From Diphasiastrum complanatum (taxonomy: Eukaryota; Streptophyta; Lycopodiopsida; Lycopodiales; Lycopodiaceae), in assembly GCA_029204225.1 (NCBI GenBank), contig CM055114.1:18308540-18372539 (forward strand): a stretch of 64,000 nt of DNA, given 5' to 3'. Numbering within the stretch: the stretch's first letter is position 1; each line of letters opens with the position of its first letter. Shown here piece by piece: positions 10,990 through 22,063 of this stretch. Below the pieces are notes generated by a model. It ran no database searches and had not been told where the DNA came from. It was given only the letters and a program-made list of their open reading frames with translations. A program made the position numbers and the translations under genes.

Positions 10990-12050
10990 TTCCTTTGATA
11001 ATTTTTAGTCCAAGGTCGAGTGGAAAGGGACTTGGTTTGCAGTTGGCCATTCTATATTTTTTCAGCACGTTGTTGAGATATCGTTGTTGACTGATGAAAA
11101 TCAGTTTGCTAGGTCGATCTCGTTGGATTTGGATTCTGAAACAATAGTCGTTGAACTCATGTCAACAATCATCTCTTGGGCCAGCATGTATTTCATTTTC
11201 TTCATCAGATTTAGATCGTTACTGAATAGTAGTGTATCATCCACATAGAGAGTGATGATGATGAAATAATCTGATACAGACTTGAAGTAAACATTCGAGT
11301 CTGTCGAGTTTGAAATAAAACCATTCTCGATCAGAAATGCATTGATTTTCTGGAACCAGACTCTAGGTGATTGTTTCAGCCCGTAGAGTGCCTTATGAAT
11401 TTCGCATACAAGGTGTTGTTGCTTGCCACTGAGTTTGTATCCCTCTGGCCACATCATATAGATTTCCTCTTCGATGGTTCCATGAGGAAAGCGGTCTAGA
11501 CATCCATCTGGTGGACTTCAAGATCTGCTGCGGCTGCAAAGGAGAGAAGTAGGCGGATCGAAGCATGTTTGACAACTAGACTGAAGGTTTCAAAATAGTC
11601 CAGATCTAGAATCTGCGAGTAGCCTTTGGCGACTAATCTGGCCTTGTTGTGATTGAGCCTTCCTTCAGCATCATACTTCGCTTGAATATCCATTTGCATG
11701 GAATTGGATTTTGGTCCTTTGGTAGCTTCATGACTGTCCATGTTTCATTCTCTATTAGAGAATTGAATCTGGTGTCCATCACTGTTGTCCACTGGTCGAC
11801 ATCAGGAGTATACATAGCCTCAGAAATGGTGGTCGGTTCCTACACAAAGTAGCAGACCGGATCATCCATAAATCTGGATGGAGGCTATCAGGACCTGTTC
11901 GACCTTCTGGGTTGAACTTCAGTCCTCTAATGTGAATTGACTCGTTGAGGTTATGACTCATTGTCTGAATCAGTTTTGCTATTCTGTAATTGAATCCCTA
12001 CATCAAAATTTGGGTGCTCAATCCCTGGGTCAAATTTTTTAGCAACTTTC
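10990..12050 (-). pseudogene. copia reverse transcriptase domain
   Basis: Three overlapping frames together give a near-complete RT: KWIFK, the fingers segment KARLVAKGYSQ, FSLVVKHASIRLLL, then EIHKALYGLKQSPRVWF and the catalytic box LYVDDTLLFSND (about 11230). Frameshifts occur near 11490 and 11640. A linker with EDQFINHKG-like sequence precedes it. The active-site Asp pair is intact but the domain cannot be translated as one frame. Confidence 0.88.
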
Positions 12051-12089
12051 CCCTTGTGGTTGATGAACTGGTCTTCCACAAAAATGACA

Positions 12090-12990
12090 TCTCTACTTGT
12101 GAATGCCTTCTTGGTATCCATATTGTAGAGCCTGGTCTGGATAATAGCCGATGAAAATCGTTTTTCTATTTTTTTGGTCGAGCTTTCTTCTTAAAATCTT
12201 TAGGGATCTGAGCGATGCATCCAAACACTCGAATACATTTGAGTAATGGTTTTGATCCTGTCCACACCTCATAAGGTGTCTTGCCATTCAGGGCTTTGGT
12301 GATGGATTGATTCTACAAATAGGCAGCCTGAGTAACAGCTTCTGTCCAAAAAAAAATTTGGAAAAGAGATATGGGCCAACATGCTCTTGGCACTTTCGAT
12401 GAGTGTCTGATTCTTCCGTTCATCTATACCATTGGACTGAGGCGAGTAGCTGGTTGTAAATTGCTGATGTATTCCGTTGGTCTTGCAAAACTCCTTGAAT
12501 TCTATGGAGATATACTCCCCCCCTCTATCTGTGCGTAGAGCTTTGATCTTCCTCTGGGTCTAATTTTCAACAGATGCCTTGAACTGCTTGAAGAATTTGA
12601 ACGCTTCGAATTTATTCTTCAGAAAGTAAGTAGCAGTCCTTCGAGAGAAGTCGTCAATAAAGGTTAGAAAATAGAGAGCTCCCCCTGTGAAAGCAGTCTG
12701 CATTGGGCTTCAAATGTCACTATGTACAAGGTCAAGCAAGCCTTTAGAAGTATGAATTGAGTCTGAAATAAAAGGGCTTCTTGCATGATTGCTGATAATA
12801 TAGCTTTCGCATGGAGAAGTGGGCTTCCTGACAATGGCAGATCTTGTACTAGTCTCTAAGCAGACATTTGCTGAATACTATTGAAATTGAGGTGGCCAAG
12901 TCTGAAATGCCACAACATATCATTTGATTCAAAAGTGGTTGTGTGAAGAGCTTGAAGAGTAGCAATGGCTGAGTTTGTAAAGATAGTCGC
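12090..12990 (-). pseudogene. copia integrase domain
   Basis: The minus strand shows an HHCC-type N-terminal end (LWHFRLGHLNF), the first core aspartate in FIDDFSR, the second in DRGGEY, and the glutamate in DERKNQTLIES; the last normally reads AERKN. The C-terminal end includes VFECLDAS and IFIGYYPD. Several stops and frameshifts break it. Confidence 0.8.
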
Positions 12991-13560
12991 TTCTTCTTCC
13001 AAAGGCTAGAACCTTTTCGGGATTTGTCAAGAATTGTGCAGCCTTCTATATCGAATTCGACTTTCCAATCTGAATTGGTAATTCCACTAATTGAGAGCAA
13101 ATTCTTGGTCAGATTTGAAACGTGGAGAACGTCACCTCTTTTGAATTCAACTATGACTGTCCATTCACTTTCGATTAAGTGCGATGAGTTGTCTCCCAGT
13201 TGCACAACTCGTGAGTGGGTGAATGACTTATAGTCTATGAACTAATCGCGGTCATGAATCATGTGTTGAGTTGCTCTGGAATCTAGATACCATGAATTGA
13301 TATCCTATTGTTCTCCAACTTTGGTCATGAAAGCTTCATCTTCCTCTTGTTGCTGCATCGAGTGACTGGTTGTAGCACTGTGTGCTTGTTGTTGGAACTA
13401 CTTCTTCTTTTCGTTGTTGTACTTCAAAGTTTGGCAGTCCTTGATTTCATGGCGAGTCCTCTTACAATATCTACAGAATAGTTTATGCACTGGTAGGAAT
13501 GATGAAAAACTTGAATTTGATTCTGAACTGGAATCTGGTCCAAACTGCATGTTGCTCTTC
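12990..13560 (-). pseudogene. copia nucleocapsid knuckle and protease
   Basis: A CCHC-type knuckle (LFCRYCKRTRHEIKDC region, about 13440-13480) is followed by the retropepsin entry NSWYLDSRATQHM (about 13270-13310). The protease active site, normally D-S/T-G, reads D-S-R. Downstream is VQLGDNSSHLIESE and VLHVSNLTKNLLSISGIT, typical of copia protease-integrase junctions. The first His spacing of the knuckle appears altered. Confidence 0.75.
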
Positions 13561-13579
13561 TTGTCAGAATAATCTAATT

Positions 13580-14332
13580 GTGTAGATCTCTTAGATTTGA
13601 TGATTTCTTTTTTAGTATAGAGCTTGAGGATCCGCTCTTGAGCTTGAGGAAGAGGATGATTTTCTGATCTCCTCTTGCAGAAGCAGCGAAATTACTCTTG
13701 ATAGAGTGAGGTGCTCTTGGATAGAAATTGCCATTACCCAATTTTTGTAGGCTTCAGGTAGACTCAATAATAGAGTCATGAGTGCATCGGAATCTTCTAT
13801 GACTAAGCCAGTTGCAATCATCTGCTCCATAAGATTTTTGAACATGTTGAGGTGACTTGAAACACTTTCTACGTCAGACATTCTCAGGGTGAAGAATTTC
13901 TTCCTCAAGTGTACTTAGAAGTAACATCTCTGATATTGTAGAGAATTGCTAAGATCTTCTATTCATCTTTAGCAGTCTGAGAAGCACATATGTGGCTGAT
14001 CTGAGTATCCTTGATGTTGAGGGTAATCATGGCAAATGCTTTGCCATCTCTCAGTCTCCACTTGGTGATGCTGGCTGCATCACCTTCTGGTTTGAGCTTT
14101 GTGCCATCAACGATGTCTCACAATTATTTGGCTAGTAGTATGACCCTCATCTTGAACTTTCAGAGATGGTAGTTCTCTCCATCGAGTTTGTCAATGAGAG
14201 ATGAACTAGAAGATGGATCCATTCTGGTTGAATGAGATCGTTGATAGAAACAACGAAATCAGAATATTGTTGGCTGTGCATTTGTTAGAAAGACGTCTCG
14301 GTAGAAACAAGACTAATAATACTGAAATGCAT
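13580..14332 (-). pseudogene. copia gag
   Basis: A gag capsid-like segment includes RKKFFTLRMSDVESVSSHL, MTLLLSLPEAYKNWVMAIS and a Ser-rich end. This is the UBN2/gag type found in plant copia elements. The N-terminal half (14332-13910) is frame-broken. It begins directly after the primer-binding site. Confidence 0.82.
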
Positions 14333-14344
14333 GTTCTGATACCA
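14333..14344 (-). promoter_or_regulatory. Primer-binding site (initiator tRNA-Met type)
   Basis: The minus strand reads TGGTATCAGAAC directly after the 5' LTR. This is one base from the plant-copia consensus TGGTATCAGAGC, complementary to initiator tRNA-Met. Confidence 0.93.
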
Positions 14345-15085
14345 TGTCATAAAACGTGGGTGACCGGCAACAGAAGTTTGACCGTAGGCGTATAGGAACG
14401 GAAACACAACAGTTAGCAGCAAAATATTCAAGATAAATGATTCAAACAAATTGCGCAAATAAACGATACAGTAGTGAGACAAAAATACACTCTGATTAAT
14501 ATCAAACAGTGAGTACAATACTTGAAGTGTCAACTTCAGCTTGATTGTTGAGCTTATTATGCTGGCTACAAATAACTTTGATTGTTAAAACCTTACTTAG
14601 CTTGATTCAGCTAGTAATATATATATTTACAAGTGTCTTCAAAAAATATCTTACAAGCACTTAATGTTATTTACGCCAGTCTTTATATATGTACAGTAAC
14701 CGCTCTTGGAATATTTAGTTGTCCAGCTATTTTTAGGGTTGATGATAAGTTGGCGACGTTGGTCTACCACTATTGTGAAAATCCCAAAAATACCAAAAGT
14801 GCCTTTTGAACAGAGAAGTTATGCAAATTCCAAAGGTGCGAAAAATCCGAAGGTGTCTTAAAATGTTTAAGGTAAGTCTAAAATGGATTTTGGTTATTGT
14901 GTCATTTTTTTTTGCGAAGGTGCGAAAAATGCGAAGAAGGCGAAGGTGCCTAAAAAATGTTTAATGCACAAAAATGGAAGAGTGGGAAAAATGCGAAGGT
15001 CCGAAACATGTAGTCAGCCTTCGGCTATTTTCAGGATGCTCATTACTTGAACGATTTGTTAAAGCTGAGCATAAGAAATCTAACA
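14345..15085 (-). repeat. 5' LTR of the copia element
   Basis: Matches 9522-10269 with termini TGTTAGATTTC and TTTTATGACA. It abuts the primer-binding site. Confidence 0.93.
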
Positions 15086-15568
15086 AGAAAAACCAACAGA
15101 GTTTCCTCCTAGAATTGAGAATGTAAAATGAGTAGAAATTGTGCCCTTTTATTCTTGGAGAGGCCCTTGTCCCATTCATCTTATTGGCTACTTGAAGTGG
15201 CAAGGATTGAGATCCTAGCCCTTCAAAGAAGCACAAAAGATCTAGTGGTGCACAAAGAAACACACCCTACCTACCACCATTTGACTTTGACTCCACCTCA
15301 TAACTTAGACTTTGGTCTTCTAACTTATTTATCTGCACCTAGGGCCCAAATCACTAGGAAACAATTTAAACTATTTAATTAATGTACTCATTGAGCTGGG
15401 CTTATACACGCAGAAAGCCAGTGCCTTGCACTTATTATTCCAACTGTACATTGTACTATGGCGGGGTCCACTTGGTATATGGCGGGGTCCACTTGGTATG
15501 GCTTGGCCAACAGTAGTTTTAGTGGTGGAACTCACTCATTTGTTTATGTATAGGAAATACTCGCAACA
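15086..15568 (-). repeat. LTR of family Y (related to X), truncated by the copia insertion
   Basis: Aligns by eye with family X LTRs (TCCTCCT..., AGGCCCTTGTCCCA, ATTGAGC.GGGCTTA, GCCAGTGCC) and ends GCAACA. Its right flank GGGTCCTTGGCCT resembles the GGACCCACGGCCT that follows the X LTR at 1768. The left end is lost at the copia element. A CCAAT box (15178-15187 as complement) is present. A perfect 21-bp tandem duplication lies at 15458-15478 / 15479-15499. Confidence 0.6.
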
Positions 15569-15781
15569 GGGTCCTTGGCCTAAAGGAGTGTCGGTCGCTC
15601 GGCACTCGCTTGCATTTGTCGATGAAGAGACCTGTTGTTGGCCCATTTATTGTTTGGGACATGGATGCTTCAAGAAAAACATGGATAGAATACGCTTACA
15701 TAAAACCTGAGGCTTTATTAGATGATGGTGCAAGAACTTGGACTTGCCATATTTTCAATAATACCTGTAAGGGTCTGGTGG

Positions 15782-16890
15782 CTATTCCGGATGACCTTGT
15801 TCATCGACAAATGGGTAGTTGACACCATCCATCAGAGGATCCCAAGACAAAGCTGATTGATATTGATCATGATAGATCAGCGCTACTTCTCCTAGTGGCA
15901 TTGTCATGGTTGTTCTCAGTTCGTAAGGTGAATATGATGTGATCACTTGAGTGCTTTGGCTATCCAGATATTCATGGTACACTTGGACTTGAAGACTTTT
16001 CTCAACAGTCAATCTTACCAATTGAGGACAAGACATTGTCGTTGTAGGTGCTCATTCTTGCCGTACAATTGACCTTTTGGACTTGGATTCCCTAGATTTG
16101 GCCTTTTAAGAATGGATATACCCAGATTTGGCGTTGGTTTGGGGGTCTGTTGCATCGTGGAACAAGTAGACTTTTGCTTAATCTTGTTCATTGAAAGACA
16201 ATCATCAACCTTATTTCCCTTAGCATTGCACTTCTTAGTTGAAGGCTGCATGATTGCACTTTCCCTTGGATCTTGTGCTGAACTGCCTTCATGTCGCTCT
16301 GTTGACACTAGTTCCCTTTGTAAGAATCCTTGAATTTGATTATCACAGTTTCTGCTCCGTATTTTGTCTTTGGAATAAGCACAGATTCTTGATTGGACAT
16401 CTTGTATTTGGATGATCTCCAAAGCAATACATACATTCGTCTTTCTCAAGAAACTTGATTGTGCAAGCATAAGGTTGGGAACAGCTTGAACGTGAAGTGC
16501 AAGATTCTTAGTCTTCTGTTGCACTTGATCTGGTTGACTCTGTTGCACTCCCTGATGATTCATAGCCTTCTTCCCTTGTATGCTTGACTAGTATTAAACC
16601 TCTAGACTTTTCTGATTCCCCATCCGAAATTTTTGCGTTTGGATAGGAGTGATCTACTCTCTTCTTCATGATACAATTCTCCATAATGATAGCATATTGA
16701 CAGATTTGTGGCAATGAAGTGTAGGATGCAAACTTCTTCATACCAGATTTGATCTTGTCGAGTAATCCAATATAGTAGTTCTGCATTATAGTCTCTGGGC
16801 TCAGTATATCAATATCTTTTACTAGATCGAACATTCGTCTGGTGTATTGTTGAACTGTCTCATCAAGAAACATCAGAAATGCAACTTATC
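15782..16890 (-). pseudogene. gag-like region next to family Y LTR
   Basis: Overlapping minus-strand frames read as one decayed protein. The stretch 16890-16510 resembles a gypsy-type gag capsid (ETVQQYTRRMFDLVKDID, YIGLLDKIKSGMKKF). Next, around 16400-16440, comes a possible damaged Cys-rich knuckle, then a Lys/Pro-rich spacer. Last is the segment 16036-15782 (TMPLGEVALIYHDQYQSAL), which loosely resembles the end of the ORF at 1815-2492. No protease, RT or integrase lies between this and the LTR 214 bp away. This suggests a gag-only, non-autonomous derivative, or an internal deletion. Confidence 0.5.
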
Positions 16891-17440
16891 TCACAAACTC
16901 GGTAGTCATGACTGAAATGTAGTAGTATTTCGACATACGAAATTGCTTCAAGGGTTGTACAACTGGGTGTCCCACTTGTCATTAGGAGATATTAGAACTC
17001 AAAATGGGCTCTTTGTCAAGATGTTTTTTTTTTTTACTTTGCACGCTTTCAACGCTTATGTGTCCCAATCAATGGTGTCCCTCTGTGACAAACTGTGACA
17101 GTGGTTGACGGACGGAAATTGTTCTTAACTTTCTTGGCCAAATTTTTGTGATTTTCAAATATCCCGTCGGGCAGAACAAACGATTGTGATTGGATCACAG
17201 TTGCTGCCCGAATACTCTTGTGTTGCTCGTCTTTGTACACTCGAGGTTGATTTGACATCAATAGTCATAAATTGTAGTTAATTAATCCTTGTAGTTTAGA
17301 AACTTCTTGTCATTCTTAGGTATACCTCTCATTCTCTTTGTCCTCTCTATTATTTTGGATTGTCATTCTTTGGTTTACCTCTCATTCTCTTCATTATCTC
17401 CGTTCTCAGCATGCGTACACATATTTTGGACTAATGGCTA
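16891..17440. other. Non-coding spacer
   Basis: A minus-strand open stretch (17049-17261) has no recognisable domain and may be the broken gag N-terminus. Bases 17290-17410 contain two imperfect copies of a TTACCTCTCATTCTCTT-containing unit. Confidence 0.4.
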
Positions 17441-18180
17441 CACATAATTGGAGACCAAGAGGAATCATTAATGAAATCAATATTTGCAATGAAAAAAATG
17501 TAGAAGATCAATGTACCAAGAATATATCGTAAATATCAATGGATCTTGATGCATCCATCCTCAAAAGGCGCTCTCCGAAAAAGAAAAATATCGGATAACA
17601 TATATAGAAGCTCATGGAAAGGCAGGATAATAGATTTCAAAGTATCAGCTGTCGGACAATCTATCATGGAAGTTTTAGTTCAGCATGCTTATCTTTCTAA
17701 AGAGCTCAACATTCAGGATTTGAATCCAAATGATAAAAGAAAATGCAATTGTATGTATACAATTAGTATGTGCAATTACAATCAGATTAAATTTCATTAG
17801 TATTAGCATTTTCTTTATATCAAATTTTCTCACGATATTTTTGTTGGTTTTGCAGATTTGTATCCATCAAATTTCGTTGAATGGCAGCCAGTTCAATCGA
17901 TTACAGAAATAATTGATGTCATATTTCTAATATCGGTATTTTACAATATAAAGGTCGATCTCCAAAATTCCTTTTAGAGTCAGGAGTGTTTTTTTAAGAT
18001 CACACCTATATTCTAGATAAAAATAGTTTAGTGAGTAGATTAGAGCAATATCCTCTACCAGATTTTTTGAGTGAGGAACGGATTTCTCCAGATTCAGCAA
18101 TTCGATCTACCTTGGTACTATCAATTTCGATTGAATGGTGTAAAGGTACATTATGCCATATGAAAATTTTTGATTTTTCA
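17441..18180 (+). pseudogene. Possible gene fragment with an intron-like break
   Basis: The stretch 17546-17740 is coding-like (SSWKGRIIDFKVSAVGQSIMEVLVQHAYLSKELNIQDLNPNDKRK in three adjoining pieces). A T-rich segment ending TTTTGCAG at about 17854 precedes DLYPSNFVEWQPVQSITEIIDVIF. This looks like two exons with an intron between, decaying after about 17950. I do not recognise the family. It could be a fragment of a host gene or part of a DNA transposon. Low confidence. Confidence 0.3.
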
Positions 18181-18384
18181 ATTTCTTAGTGAATCAGTTT
18201 TACAAGATAAATGAATTTAAACAATTTCTGTTGTGCATGTATGAGCAAGGCATGAAGAGCATATAAAATGCATAGACATAGGAACATCTATCGAAATTGA
18301 AAATCCATAGAATTTGAACAATGTAATTTTGTATTATGTCATATAATTTTTTGTATACATCATATTTAATAGTATATGAACCAT

Positions 18385-19535
18385 TCGGAATTTGTCAAGA
18401 ATTGTGCAGCCTTCTGTATCAAATTTGACTTTCTGACTTGAATCGGTGATTCTAGTAACTGAGAGCAAATTTTTGATCAGATTTGGAACGTGGAGAACAT
18501 TGGACAACAACTTGGAATTCAACTCTGACTATTCCTTCACCTTCAATTGAATGTGATGAGTTGTCTCCAAGTTGTACAACTCGAGAGTGGGTGAATGACT
18601 TATAGTCTTTGACCCAATCGCGATGGTGAGTCATATGTTGAGTTGCTCCAAAATCTAGATACTAGGAATTGATATCCTATTGTTCTCCAACTTTGGTTAT
18701 GAACGATGCTTCATCTTCATCTTGTGACTGGTTGTTGCACTATGTGCTTGTTGTTGAAACTGTTTCTTCTTTTCGTTGTTGTACTTCAAAGTTCGGCAGT
18801 CCTTCATTTCATGGCCAGTCCTCTTACAGTATCTGCAGAATAGGTTCTGCACTGGTTGGAACAATGAAGAGGTTGAATTCGATCCTGAACTGAAATTTGG
18901 TCCAGATTGCATGTTGCTCTTCTTGTCAGAATAATCTAGCTAGGCAAATCTCTTTGATCTGAACTTTTGATTTCTTTTTGAATTTACAGCTTGTTGATCC
19001 GATCTTGAGCCCGAGGAGGATTGATCTTCTGATCTCCTCTTGTAAAAGTAGTGATATTACTCTTGATAGAGTGAGGTGCTCCTGGGTAGAAATTGTCATT
19101 ATCCAATTTTTGTAGGCTTCAGGTAGACTTGATAATAGAGTCATGAGTGCATCGGAATCTTCTACGACTGAGCCAGTTACAGTCATCTTCTCCATAAGAT
19201 TTTTGAACATCTTGAGAAGACTCAAAATACTTTCTACGTCAGACATTCTCAAGGTGAAGAATTTCTTCCTCAGGTATAACTTAGAAGTCACATCCCTGAT
19301 ATCATAGAGGGTTGCTAGGATGTCTCATGCATCCTTTGTGGTCTGAGCAGCACGTATGTGGCTAATCTAAGTATCCTTGATATTGAGGGTGATCATGGCA
19401 AATGCTTTGCCATCTCTCAGTCTCCACTTGGTGAGGATGGCTGCATCACCTTCTAGTTTGAGCTCTGTGTCATCAACTATGTCCCACAGTTATTTGGCTA
19501 GTAGTATAACCTTCATCTTGAATTTTCAAAAGATG
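18385..19535 (-). pseudogene. Truncated copia: gag, nucleocapsid, protease only
   Basis: Another copy of the 9522-15085 copia family. Gag lies at 19291-18926 (RKKFFTLRMSDVESILSLL). The CCHC knuckle CRYCKRTGHEMKDC lies near 18800-18840. The protease entry YLDFGATQHMTHH lies near 18620-18665, followed by VLHVPNLIKNLLSVTRIT. The protease active site reads D-F-G instead of D-S-G, and a stop precedes it. The copy ends at about 18385 inside the protease-integrase junction and at about 19535 within gag, without LTRs. Confidence 0.88.
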
Positions 19536-20131
19536 GTAGTTATTCCTTTAGAGGTGCATTATGTAGCAGAGCAATGTCGCAAGCAAAATTTGGAAGTTGA
19601 TTGGAGGAAATGTCTGCAAAAAAAAATGCTTCTCATTGAAAAAGCCAAGTTGTATGCCAAAAACATAGATTCAAGTTGTTGGAAAGGATTATTTCAAGAC
19701 CAAGAGTCCATACTCATAGATCTAACAACTAATCATACTAGTTTAGCAACACCATTTTATTGGCTCTCAAATAGTAGTGCAACAACTAATGAAGTTTTCA
19801 CTTTTCCTGAGGATATTCAACAAATGATATATGTTCCTTCCAGATAGATGTATTTGGGCACTCACAAATCTCGTCAAGACAAGAATAACTTGCTAGTTTT
19901 TTAAAAAAAATGTGCAAGAACTCAAGGTGGGTACAATGGATACCACACTTATAAATAAAGATCATCTTGGCCATCCTTTTTAGTTATGCAAGGTTGTCAA
20001 TTTGTCAAAGTCTGATAATGGTGAGGTTGTATATATTAATGTACATTGGTATCAAACAAAGCATCATGATGCATATACAGGATAGTATTTTTCTGAAATG
20101 CTTGCAAATTCAAATGGTAAAAGAAAATGTA
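19536..20131 (+). other. Unassigned coding-like DNA at the left side of the gypsy insertion
   Basis: An open stretch of about 105 codons (19536-19847; VIPLEVHYVAEQ, KKMLLIEKAKLYAKNID, SCWKGLFQDQ, FTFPEDIQQMIYVPSR) reads like protein but matches no family I know. Further pieces to 20131 are frame-broken. The gypsy element at 20132 interrupts this locus; sequence with an acidic C-terminal-like reading resumes at 31895. The two sides may be halves of one disrupted gene or DNA transposon. Confidence 0.3.
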
Positions 20132-20890
20132 TGTTGGAGGGTTTGCGGATCTCAAGTCAACCCTAACCCTAGTTAATAAGTGAGAGGGATTTGGCACCCT
20201 GCGTGTGTAAGTCCAGCTCGATGACCACATAGTTATTTGATTGATTAGTTAAAAGTTAATAAAAGGACTTTAGGCCTTTTTGCGGTACTTTTAATGTCGC
20301 AGGGCCTAAATGTCAAGTTAGTGAATAAAGTTGGGTTTCCCTCTAATTTTGATGGTTTCCACACTTTTTTAAATTTGAATAAAAAGAGAGGCAAGACTGG
20401 ACCAATAGGATTCAGAGGCCAGGGTTCTCCTCTCTACTATAAAAAAGGACCAACTCGAGTTGCTCCTCATGTTCATTTCCTCATATCAATAAAGCAGATT
20501 GGTTCTCTTTAGAAATGGATTGATGAATGTCCTTGCTCTTTCTTTCTTTTCCTCCATTTCTCATGCTTTCTTTGTATCTGCTAATTGTTGGATTTGATCA
20601 TTATTGGGATTGCTATTTCTTATGCTTTTTGTGAGAGAGAAAAGGAGAGAGAGAAGAGTAAGTTCTATCATTGTTGTGGATTTAGGGTTAATGGAAGTAG
20701 GGTTAATGGATGTAGTGTTAATGCTTAGTGTTAATGGATGTTAGTGTTAGATCCTCCATTCATGTTGAAATCTGAACTATACTATCGCTCTCATGGGAAC
20801 GAACCTACGCATGACAACTAACTTTGTCTCTTTGATGCTAGATTGACTAGATCTTGGATTCAGGTTAGGCAAGGAAAGAAACCCACTACA
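20132..20890 (+). repeat. 5' LTR of the gypsy element
   Basis: Begins TGTTGGAG and ends CCCACTACA, matching the solo LTR at 704-1373 except for a 92-bp extra segment (20216-20307). It contains CCAATAGGATT at 20402-20412 and TATAAAAAAGG starting at 20438, a probable promoter, followed by a pyrimidine-rich leader. Confidence 0.93.
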
Positions 20891-20894
20891 ATTT

Positions 20895-20910
20895 TGGCGT
20901 CGTTGCCGAG
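20895..20910 (+). promoter_or_regulatory. Primer-binding site, tRNA-Asp-like
   Basis: TGGCGTCGTTGCCGAG lies four bases after the LTR end. From memory, plant Athila-type elements carry TGGCGCCGTTGCCGGG, attributed to tRNA-Asp; this copy differs at two positions. Confidence 0.75.
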
Positions 20911-22063
20911 GAGCTACGCCAATTTTTTGGTTTGCAGCATGTTTGGTTGATGGTTAGCTTGCATTAGGCATTTTGTCGTGGCATGAATAGTGCTAAATCT
21001 GCATTTTAGGGTTAGTTTGGGATTGATTTTGCTAGATTTGAGTGGATTTGCTTGTTTGAAATCTAATCTGATTATTAAACAGAGAAAGCTATTCAGATCA
21101 CCAATCTTAAGATCCATTTGGGTCTGAGATATCAAAGAAAATAACAAAAATCGGCCAAATCTGCCAAATTTGGTCAAAAGAGGCAAAAAGCGTCATCGGA
21201 GCTCAGAACTTTTTGCCCTCTTTTAGGAAACCTTCGCCGAGTTGCAAACATCTTTGATTTTGTTTACAAAACTTTCAGTTTGAAGGGCAAAGATTAATTC
21301 TCAGCAGATTTCCAGAAACATCAGAAAAACCACCAAAAAAATACCAAAAACTATCAAAACCCTAAAAAATACAGAGAAAGAACCTTCACTCGATTTCACT
21401 GTGCTTAAATGTGATTCAAATCTATCTACTGTCAGGTCGACAAAGAATAATACCAAAAATGGAAAGGGTTTCAGAGGATCAATTGTCATATTGTCATTTT
21501 TTTGCCAAAAAAGTCACTTTTTTGCAAAATTATCAGTATTACTCTTGATCCTTCGCCAGAACCTTCGTCAAGTTTTCAAAACATTCTATTTATAGAAAAA
21601 TACTATTTTTGAGTTCGGTGAAGATTCATTTTGATCAGATCACTCTTGATTTTTACCCTCGCCAGATTACAGAAACTGTATTTCCTTGTGTCAGAAACCT
21701 TCGTTCAGTTTTTCATAGTTTTATCTGTGTTAGATCTTCCATCTGAGAAGTCGGCGAAGGTTATTTCCCAAGAAATTGCCAAGAAAAACATTCAGAGAGT
21801 TTATTTTCCAAATTAGCACTGTTGAACCTTCGCCGAGCCAACCTTCACCTAGAGAACCTTCGCTAGTCCTATTTTTGGTTTCTGATTTTCCAAATCAAGT
21901 CTTTGTCAAAATTTGGATCAAAACATTTTTGAGAAGTATCGATTGATCGAATTTCGGAAAGTTTTTCATCATATAGAATCATATTCTTAAAAAGTGAAAT
22001 AGAGGTAGCAGATGGAAAAATATATATCCAATCTCATTATCAATTTGATCTAAATTTGTAAAT
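20911..22063 (+). other. Untranslated leader of the gypsy element
   Basis: No coding region. It contains repeated AACCTTCGCCGAG-like words (near 21227, 21551, 21706, 21825 and 21868). The same words recur in the element's 3' untranslated region. Confidence 0.75.

Larger units (their letters stand above)
9522..15085 (-). mobile_element. Ty1/copia retrotransposon, structurally complete but coding-dead
   Basis: A 5.56-kb minus-strand element has two LTRs (9522-10269 and 14345-15085), a primer-binding site next to the 5' LTR and a polypurine tract next to the 3' LTR. Between them, in order, are gag, CCHC nucleocapsid, protease, integrase, RT and RNase H. This protease-integrase-RT order defines Ty1/copia. 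Every domain is split by frameshifts or stops. The LTRs differ by an appreciable number of substitutions and small indels, so the insertion is not recent. No clean target duplication is seen (flanks GGAGA and AGAAA). It sits inside or at the edge of a family Y LTR on its right and a (GA)n tract on its left. Confidence 0.92.
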
